From assembly GCA_900754435.1 (NCBI GenBank), contig CAAECT010000147.1, forward strand, positions 1-5,596: a stretch of 5,596 bases of DNA, given 5' to 3'. The translations under genes and the position numbers were made by a program. Below, piece after piece: positions 1 to 4,713 of the stretch (position 1 is the first letter of the stretch; every line of letters starts with the position of its first letter). The stretch is from an uncultured Collinsella sp. Its GTDB lineage: Bacteria > Actinomycetota > Coriobacteriia > Coriobacteriales > Coriobacteriaceae. The notes beneath the pieces are model-generated. The model did no database searches and was not told the origin of the DNA. It worked only from the letters and a program-made list of their open reading frames with translations.

Positions 1-1
1 A

Positions 2-24
2 GAAGGCCACTTAATGTGGCCTTC
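2..24. terminator. Perfect hairpin, probable rho-independent terminator
   Basis: The sequence shows a perfect 9-bp inverted repeat, GAAGGCCAC and GTGGCCTTC, around the 5-base loop TTAAT. On the plus strand it is followed by GTCTT, a poor T tract. On the minus strand the T tract would lie left of the window and cannot be seen. It sits about 100 bases past the stop of the flavodoxin-like gene, so it could end that minus-strand transcript. It could also end a plus-strand gene entering from the left, or both. The stem is strong; the direction is not resolved. Confidence 0.6.
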
Positions 25-121
25 GTCTTGCGCAGGACTGTAGAGCAGGGAACTTCGTGCCCCGACGCCCGGGAGGACGTTTCATTTAGAAAGATGGACC
101 GACCGCCGTCAGCGATGGGAG

Positions 122-673
122 CTACTCCCCCAGCACGGCCTTTTTGGCGGCTGCAGCCATGTTGTCCAGATCTTCCTTGGTGGGGTGATCCTTTGCGGCG
201 ACCCAGTTATCGAGCAGCATCTTAAAGCGGACATTGTCGGGATCTTGCTCGAGCATGGCCTCGTAGCGCTGCTTGACCGCGGAACCCATCTTGCCCTGGC
301 ACATTGCCCAACCCACAAGCTCGGCATCCTCGGCCAAATTGGAGGTCACGCGATTGATAATCTGCTGATAATAGCTCTGGTCGGCGCCAAAACCGCAGGT
401 ACCAAAGAGGAAAACGCGTTTGCCGTGCAGAGCGGAGAGCAGCGCGGCAACCGAAGGCGTGCACGCGCCCTTGTCGCACCAAAAACCGACGAGCACCGTG
501 TCGGCCGCGCAGGCGCCCTGCGCCTCGAGCGCAACCTGATCTGCATCCGCATCGTCGCTCAACGCCGCGGCATGGACAAACTCAACGCCCGCAGCCTGCA
601 GAGCGCGCTTGATCGCGCCCGAAACCATCCTGGTATTACCGCTCTTGCTGTTAACCACCAAAGAGCACGTCAT
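122..673 (-). CDS. Flavodoxin-like FMN protein (Flavodoxin_3-type family)
   Basis: This is a 183-residue soluble protein of flavodoxin fold, expected to bind FMN and carry electrons in the cytoplasm; its redox partner is unknown. Residues 5-14 form a first beta strand and a phosphate-binding loop (LVVNSKSGNT, Ser9 to Thr14). A second strand leads into GFWCDKGA (63-70), then VFLFGTCG (87-94) and WAMCQGKMG (122-130), which match the order of FMN-contacting loops in this branch. The HPTKEDL near residue 163 is a C-terminal feature I associate with the Flavodoxin_3 (PF12641) group rather than classical flavodoxins. The protein has six cysteines (3, 55, 66, 71, 93, 125). ATG at 673 is preferred, with GAGG ten bases upstream; a GTG two codons earlier (679) is the alternative but leaves only four bases of spacing. 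The stop is TAG. The gene follows the ABC operon on the same strand after 111 bases and appears to have its own promoter. The BilS proteins of bilirubin reduction are also flavodoxin-like, but no partner gene here supports that role. Confidence 0.88.
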   Translation of the reverse strand: MTCSLVVNSKSGNTRMVSGAIKRALQAAGVEFVHAAALSDDADADQVALEAQGACAADTVLVGFWCDKGACTPSVAALLSALHGKRVFLFGTCGFGADQSYYQQIINRVTSNLAEDAELVGWAMCQGKMGSAVKQRYEAMLEQDPDNVRFKMLLDNWVAAKDHPTKEDLDNMAAAAKKAVLGE

Positions 674-683
674 AGTCACGTTG

Positions 684-687
684 CCTC
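684..687 (-). promoter_or_regulatory. Ribosome binding site deciding the flavodoxin-like start
   Basis: GAGG on the minus strand lies 10 bases before ATG (673) and only 4 bases before GTG (679). The usual spacing range favours the ATG. A GGGGGA run at 691-696 is too far upstream to be the main site. Confidence 0.5.
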
Positions 688-709
688 GTTTCCCCCAAAA
701 CTAAAGCCA

Positions 710-726
710 CTAATGCAATTTATTAG
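710..726. repeat. Inverted repeat CTAAT-N7-ATTAG
   Basis: A 5-bp inverted repeat with a 7-base centre lies at the predicted transcription start of the flavodoxin-like gene. Together with the palindrome at 736-745 and another CTAA at 701, it makes five CTAA/TTAG words within about 45 bases. Its position suits a repressor operator, but no regulator is encoded in the window and the assignment is inferred. Confidence 0.3.
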
Positions 727-732
727 ATGAAT

Positions 733-760
733 ATCTTAGTACTAACGACGCAGATGTAAA
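733..760 (-). promoter_or_regulatory. Candidate sigma-70-type promoter for the flavodoxin-like gene
   Basis: On the minus strand, TTTACA (760-755, five of six to the -35 consensus) is separated by 16 bases from TAAGAT (738-733, four of six to the -10 consensus). Transcription would begin near 726 and leave a leader of roughly 53 bases. The spacer and -10 overlap a 10-bp palindrome. This is motif matching by eye only. Confidence 0.4.
736..745. repeat. Perfect 10-bp palindrome TTAGTACTAA
   Basis: TTAGTACTAA is its own reverse complement and overlaps the spacer and first bases of the proposed -10 of the flavodoxin-like promoter. A dimeric regulator bound here would block RNA polymerase. A chance palindrome in a short AT-rich intergenic region remains possible. 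Confidence 0.35.
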
Positions 761-768
761 CCATCTGC
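750..768 (-). terminator. Hairpin after the ABC operon, weak terminator candidate
   Basis: On the minus strand GCAGATG and CATCTGC form a perfect 7-bp stem with a 5-base loop (GTTTA), beginning 17 bases past the stop of the second ABC gene. The bases that follow (GTCGTTAGTAC) are not a real T tract, so termination may be partial and some transcripts could read into the flavodoxin-like gene. The loop and distal arm also contain the proposed -35 hexamer of that gene, so the element may serve both purposes. Confidence 0.4.
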
Positions 769-784
769 CGCCAATCGGTGGCCC

Positions 785-2644
785 CTACTGGGCAAACTGG
801 CTGCGGTAAAGATCGGCATAGAAGCCGTCTGCCGCCAGCAGCTCGTCGTGCGTGCCGCGCTCGATAATCTGGCCGTCGCGCATCACCAGAATGCAGTCGG
901 CGTTGCGGATGGTGCTCAGGCGGTGCGCCACGACAAAGCTTGTGCGACCGGCCATGAGCTCGTCGAATGCCGCCTGCACCTGCAGCTCGGTACGCGTATC
1001 GATGCTCGACGTTGCCTCGTCCAGCAGCAGAATCGCCGGATCGGTGAGCATAACGCGCGCAATGCACAGCAGCTGTTTTTGACCCTGGCTAAACGTGCCG
1101 CCGTCCTCGCCGATGACCGTATCGTAGCCGCCTGGCAGCTGCACGATAAACTTGTGCGCATGCGCGCGCTTGGCAGCTTCGATAACCTGCTCGCGCGTGG
1201 CGTCGGGACAGCCGTAGGCGATGTTTTCCGCCACCGTGCCCTCGAACAGCCACGTATCCTGCAGCACCATGCCAAAGGCGCGGCGCAGGCTCGCGCGCGT
1301 GTAGTCACGCGAAGACCGGCCATCGACCATGATGCGTCCGGCATCAATATCGTAAAAACGCAGCAGCAGGTTGATGAGCGTTGTCTTGCCGCAGCCCGTG
1401 GGGCCGACCAGGGCAAAGCGCATGCCGGGTTTGGCCTCGATGCAGATATCCTGCAGCAGCTTGCGATCGGGCACATAACTAAAGTCTACGTGCTCAAAGG
1501 TCACCTCGCCACGCGGGGCGGCAAGTTCCACGGCGCCCGTCGCATCGGGCTCCTGCTCGCGCGCGTCGAGCAGCGCAAACATGCGGCGTGCCGAGGCGTA
1601 CGCCGTCTGGATCTGCGTAATGACGTTGGTGACCTCGTTTAACGGCTTGGTGTACTGGTTGGCGTAGGACAGGAAGATCTGCACGCCGCCCACCGTGAGT
1701 GCCGCGGGCACGCCCGTGATCACGCCCACGCAGCCAATCACGGCCACCACGGCATAGATGATGTTATTGATAAAGCGCGTGCCGGGGTTGGAGAGCGAAC
1801 CCATAAACTGCGCGCGCTCACCTGCCGCATAGAGCTCGGCGTTGAGGGCATCGAAGCGCTGCTGAGCGTTGGGACCATAGGCAAAGGCGTCGACAAGTTT
1901 CTGCTCGCCTACGTACTCCTCGATATGACCACCGAGCTGCCCTTGAATACGCTGCTGCGCCGTAAAGCTTTTGTTGGAGAGCTTGGCGATGGCGCCGGCC
2001 GCAAAGATGGAGAGCGGCGTGACGAGCACCACCACGAGCGTCATGGTCAGGTTAATGGAGAGCATAAACGCGAGCGTGCCCACGATGGTGATAACGCCGG
2101 TGAAGAGCTGTGTAAAGCCCTGCAGCAGACCGTCGCCCACCTGGTCGACGTCGTTGACCACGCGGCTCATGAGGTCGCCGTGAGCATGGCTGTCGATAAA
2201 GCTGAGCGGCATGCGGCTGAACTTATCGCTCGCCTCCACGCGCATGTCGCGCACCGTTTCGTAGGACAGGCGGTTGACGCAATAGCCCTGCAGCCACTGG
2301 AAGGACGCTGCTCCCACCACGACGAGCGCGAGTTTGGTGACAAGCGGCAGCAGCGCGCCGAAGTCCACCTGCCCGGCGGCGACGATAAGGTCGATGCCCT
2401 CGCCGATGAGAATGGGCGTGTAGAGCTGCAGAATCACGGAGATAGCGGCACTCACAAACGACGCTACAAACGAAATGCGATGCGGACGAACGTAGCCCAT
2501 CAGGCGGCGAGTCACCGCACCCACGGGATAGCGCTCGGGATCGCCGGGCTGGCGCGGACCGTCGCCCAGGTCGTTGAGGCTATCGTTACCGGACACGTTG
2601 GCCGTCATCGTGGCGACCGAACCGGAGGAAGTGTACGGATTCAT
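785..2644 (-). CDS. ABC exporter half-transporter, catalytic-site subunit (second gene of heterodimer)
   Basis: This 619-residue type IV ABC exporter subunit has a membrane domain fused to an ATPase. A Gly/Asp/Pro-rich N-terminal tail (about 1-40) precedes six predicted transmembrane helices (near 57-80, 100-120, 180-197, 201-220, 291-311 and 318-345). The nucleotide-binding domain shows an A-loop Tyr390, Walker A GPTGCGKTT (414-422), Q-loop Gln462, signature FSQGQ (518-522), Walker B ILLLD (538-542) with catalytic Glu543, D-loop SSID, and switch His574. Walker A, Walker B, Glu and His are intact, but the signature has Gln where LSGGQ has the first Gly. That pattern marks the subunit of a heterodimeric exporter that supplies the residues for the active site, as in LmrD, BmrD and TM288. 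It should pair with the product of the gene immediately upstream, whose TAA abuts this ATG; a strong AAAGGAGG lies 8 bases before the start. Family members export drugs, lipids or peptides; the substrate is not readable here. No accessory protease or export peptide is present. Confidence 0.95.
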   Translation of the reverse strand: MNPYTSSGSVATMTANVSGNDSLNDLGDGPRQPGDPERYPVGAVTRRLMGYVRPHRISFVASFVSAAISVILQLYTPILIGEGIDLIVAAGQVDFGALLPLVTKLALVVVGAASFQWLQGYCVNRLSYETVRDMRVEASDKFSRMPLSFIDSHAHGDLMSRVVNDVDQVGDGLLQGFTQLFTGVITIVGTLAFMLSINLTMTLVVVLVTPLSIFAAGAIAKLSNKSFTAQQRIQGQLGGHIEEYVGEQKLVDAFAYGPNAQQRFDALNAELYAAGERAQFMGSLSNPGTRFINNIIYAVVAVIGCVGVITGVPAALTVGGVQIFLSYANQYTKPLNEVTNVITQIQTAYASARRMFALLDAREQEPDATGAVELAAPRGEVTFEHVDFSYVPDRKLLQDICIEAKPGMRFALVGPTGCGKTTLINLLLRFYDIDAGRIMVDGRSSRDYTRASLRRAFGMVLQDTWLFEGTVAENIAYGCPDATREQVIEAAKRAHAHKFIVQLPGGYDTVIGEDGGTFSQGQKQLLCIARVMLTDPAILLLDEATSSIDTRTELQVQAAFDELMAGRTSFVVAHRLSTIRNADCILVMRDGQIIERGTHDELLAADGFYADLYRSQFAQ

Positions 2645-4498
2645 TTAGCAGCCCTCCTTTGCGCAGACAGATACGGGGACGGTCGGAGCGGACGCGGGCG
2701 TCGTGCTCCCCTGCTGGCCCTCGAGTTCCTCGCGGCGCAGCTGCGACTGGCAAATCTCGCGATAGAGCTGGCAGGTCGCGTACAGCTCGTCATGCGTGCC
2801 CAGGCCCGCAACCGAGCCGTGGTCGAGTACGCAGATCATGTCGGCGTCGCGCACGGTCGAGACGCGCTGGCTCACAATGACGGTCGTGAGCGGCAGCCCG
2901 CCCTCGACGGCACCGCGCACGCTGCGCTCGCGAATGGCATGGCGAAGCGCCGCGTCGGTCTTAAAGTCGAGCGCTGACGCGGAGTCGTCCATGATCAGAA
3001 CCTGCGGCGAGCCCACCAGGGCACGCGCGATGGTCAGGCGCTGGCGTTGGCCACCGCTGAAGTTCTTACCGCCCGCCTCGACCGGGGCATCGAGCCCCTG
3101 CGGCTTGTTGCGCACGAACTCGCTCGCTTGCGCCATATCGAGCGCTGCCCAGAGCTCCTCGTCGGTCGCCGACTCGTCACGCCAGGTCAGGTTGCTGCGG
3201 ATTGTGCCGCTCACCAGCGATGCGCGCTGCGGAACGGTCGCGACCACATGGTGCAGCTGATCGAGCGGCCAGGTGCGCACGTCGGCGCCCATCACGCTCA
3301 CGCTGCCGGTGCTCGCATCGTACAGGCGCGGGATGAGCGAGACGAGCGTGGACTTGCCGCTGCCCGTGCCGCCGATAATGCCGAGCGTTTTGCCCAGCGG
3401 CAGCTCCAGGGTCACGTCATTGACGGCGTTGGCGGCGCCCGCGCCAAAGGAGAAGCTCGTATGGCTCAAGCCCAGCGCGGAGACCGGGGCGTCGACGTCC
3501 GTCGCGGGTGCCTGGGGCAGTGCGACCGGCTCGTTATCCTCGTCGGTGATGCTCGGCTCGCAGTTGAGCACCTCGTTGATACGCGACGCGCTGGCGCTCG
3601 CCTTGGTAAAGACCACGACCAGATTGGCGACGTACACGATGGAGGTGAGGGTCTGCGTCATGTAGTTGACGAACGCCATGACCTGGCCCTGCGTAAGCTC
3701 GCCCACGTTGACCTGTATGCCGCCCACCCACAGGATGGCGCACACGCCCAGGTTCATCACAAGAAACGTGACAGGGTTAAGGATCGACGAGAGCTTGCCC
3801 ACCGCGATGGCGGTATTGGCCTGGTCATCGGCAGCTTGGGCAAAGCGCTCGCGCTCGTGGTCCTCGCGCACAAAGGCGCGGACCACGCGGGCGCCCGAAA
3901 GGCCCTCACGGCAAATGAGCGCAATGCGGTCGAGCTTTGCCTGCAGCTGCCTGTAGTACGGGATACAGCGCGCCATGACAAACCAAAACACCAGGCCGAT
4001 AGCGGGCGTGCAGATCAAGAAGATCATGCCGAGCTTAAGGTCGATGGCAAGGGCCGCGCACATAGAGCCCACCGCCAAGAAGGGCCAGCGGATGAGCATG
4101 CGTACGCCCAGCGCCACAGCGAGCTGCACCTGGTTGACGTCGTTGGTGATGCGGGTGATAAGCGACGGCGTGCCAAAGCGGTCGAGTTCGGCATAGCTCA
4201 ACTTGTTGATGTGCTGGTAGAGCGCACCGCGGATATCGGTGCCCATGCCCTGCGAGGTGAGCGCCGCCATCTTTTGGCAGACGAGCGTAAACGAGATGCC
4301 GATCACGGCCATGGCGGCAAGTAGCATGCCGTAGTGGATAACGGCGCTCACGTCGTGCGAGCCAATGCCCTTGTCGATCATCTGGGCAATCACCAGCGGC
4401 GTCAGCAGGTCAAAGATCACTTCGATCAACTTACACGCAGGGCCGATCACCATATACCGGCGAAACTTACCACCAAAACGCCTAAGCAGCTCAATCAT
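2645..4498 (-). CDS. ABC exporter half-transporter, degenerate-site subunit (first gene of heterodimer)
   Basis: This 617-residue type IV ABC exporter subunit has six predicted transmembrane helices (about 15-40, 55-78, 132-150, 156-177, 238-259, 275-297) and a C-terminal ATPase. Motifs seen are Walker A GGTGSGKST (376-384), Q-loop Gln424, canonical-like signature FSGGQ (480-484), Walker B VLIMD (500-504) and D-loop SALD. The residue after Walker B is Asp505 instead of the catalytic Glu, and the switch position is Gln544 (IVSQRVST) instead of His. Its own Walker motifs therefore build a non-hydrolysing or slow site, while its intact signature completes the active site of its partner. LmrC, BmrC, EfrA and TM287 are the known equivalents. 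Start choice: ATG 4498 has AGGGAG nine bases upstream and gives the usual family N-terminus. A TTG at 4531 would add 11 acidic residues but has no Shine-Dalgarno. The C-terminal 30 residues form a Ser/Thr/Pro-rich tail ending in Cys, beyond the conserved fold. Confidence 0.94.
   Translation of the reverse strand: MIELLRRFGGKFRRYMVIGPACKLIEVIFDLLTPLVIAQMIDKGIGSHDVSAVIHYGMLLAAMAVIGISFTLVCQKMAALTSQGMGTDIRGALYQHINKLSYAELDRFGTPSLITRITNDVNQVQLAVALGVRMLIRWPFLAVGSMCAALAIDLKLGMIFLICTPAIGLVFWFVMARCIPYYRQLQAKLDRIALICREGLSGARVVRAFVREDHERERFAQAADDQANTAIAVGKLSSILNPVTFLVMNLGVCAILWVGGIQVNVGELTQGQVMAFVNYMTQTLTSIVYVANLVVVFTKASASASRINEVLNCEPSITDEDNEPVALPQAPATDVDAPVSALGLSHTSFSFGAGAANAVNDVTLELPLGKTLGIIGGTGSGKSTLVSLIPRLYDASTGSVSVMGADVRTWPLDQLHHVVATVPQRASLVSGTIRSNLTWRDESATDEELWAALDMAQASEFVRNKPQGLDAPVEAGGKNFSGGQRQRLTIARALVGSPQVLIMDDSASALDFKTDAALRHAIRERSVRGAVEGGLPLTTVIVSQRVSTVRDADMICVLDHGSVAGLGTHDELYATCQLYREICQSQLRREELEGQQGSTTPASAPTVPVSVCAKEGC
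2653..2660 (-). promoter_or_regulatory. Strong Shine-Dalgarno embedded in the end of the upstream ABC gene
   Basis: AAAGGAGG on the minus strand lies 8 bases before the ATG at 2644. It also encodes the final Lys-Glu-Gly of the upstream protein, which ends KEGC and then TAA. The stop and the next start are adjacent with no gap, so the ribosome finishing the first gene is ideally placed to start the second. This is the expected arrangement for producing two subunits in equal amounts. Confidence 0.8.
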
Positions 4499-4507
4499 AA
4501 AAAGGCG

Positions 4508-4513
4508 CTCCCT
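4508..4513 (-). promoter_or_regulatory. Ribosome binding site deciding the first ABC gene start
   Basis: AGGGAG on the minus strand lies 9 bases before the ATG at 4498. The in-frame TTG at 4531 is preceded by the AT-rich palindrome region and has no purine-rich site, so the ATG is the better start. Confidence 0.65.
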
Positions 4514-4542
4514 ATCATCATCCACATTCAATTCGAATCATG

Positions 4543-4572
4543 ATAGTACGGTGAGCCCAAAAGAAGCGTAAA
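4543..4572 (-). promoter_or_regulatory. Weak candidate promoter of the ABC exporter operon
   Basis: On the minus strand TTTACG (4572-4567) and TACTAT (4548-4543) are 18 bases apart, each matching four of six consensus positions. TATCAT (4545-4540) is a better -10 hexamer, but no good -35 is spaced for it. Transcription would start near 4536, inside the 8-bp palindrome ATTCGAAT (4531-4538). The match is modest and other positions in the intergenic region are possible. Confidence 0.3.
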
Positions 4573-4613
4573 CAACTCGTCATTTCTAATGGGATTCGGT
4601 TTCCAAAGAAGCG
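4557..4613. repeat. Direct repeat CCAAA(A)GAAGCG, two copies
   Basis: CCAAAAGAAGCG (4557-4568) recurs as CCAAAGAAGCG (4603-4613), differing by one A and about 46 bases apart from start to start. Both lie in the divergent region between the ABC operon and the exported protein gene, and the first falls in the spacer of the proposed ABC promoter. They could be binding sites for a regulator acting on either gene, but this is inference from position. Confidence 0.35.
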
Positions 4614-4654
4614 GAAAGGCACGCGCACACCCAGCCAGTGTCGGGTCGACCGCC

Positions 4655-4663
4655 TGATATACT
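4655..4663 (+). promoter_or_regulatory. Extended -10 promoter for the exported protein gene
   Basis: TGATATACT is an extended -10 element (TGn followed by TATACT, five of six to TATAAT). No convincing -35 hexamer lies 16 to 18 bases upstream, which is common for extended -10 promoters. The perfect 8-bp palindrome GGTCGACC (4644-4651) lies just upstream. Transcription would start near 4670, leaving a leader of about 44 bases before the ATG at 4714. Confidence 0.55.
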
Positions 4664-4702
4664 TACATTAGTGCTACCAAGTTAGTCGCCGACCCTTGAA
4701 AT

Positions 4703-4708
4703 GAGGTG
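4703..4708 (+). promoter_or_regulatory. Ribosome binding site of the exported protein gene
   Basis: GAGGTG lies five bases before the ATG at 4714 and matches the anti-Shine-Dalgarno over six bases. It fixes the start, because an ATG at 4701 is in another frame and gives no signal peptide. Confidence 0.7.
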
Positions 4709-4713
4709 CCGAG

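Noticed and set aside
25..121. Possible small RNA or tRNA between the left hairpin and the flavodoxin-like gene
   Set aside because: I found no cloverleaf, no T-loop GTTCGA motif and no promoter-like element. Apart from a weak GGGAG/CTCCC dyad at 117-129 overlapping the stop codon, nothing is visible.
848..1642. Long plus-strand open frame (264 codons) opposite the second ABC gene
   Set aside because: It lies wholly antisense to a clear ABC exporter. The translation is low in recognisable motifs, as expected from GC-rich codon bias on the other strand.
1925..2977. Plus-strand open frame (350 codons) across the ABC gene junction
   Set aside because: It is antisense to both ABC genes. Its product is His/Arg/Ala-rich without a domain, the usual look of a shadow frame.
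3047..4324. Plus-strand open frame (425 codons) opposite the first ABC gene
   Set aside because: Despite its length it is antisense to conserved coding sequence, and its composition is that of a mirror frame.
4518..4541. Mini open frame MIRIECG on the minus strand upstream of the ABC operon, as a possible leader peptide
   Set aside because: It has no Shine-Dalgarno and no run of regulatory codons, and no attenuator hairpin follows it.
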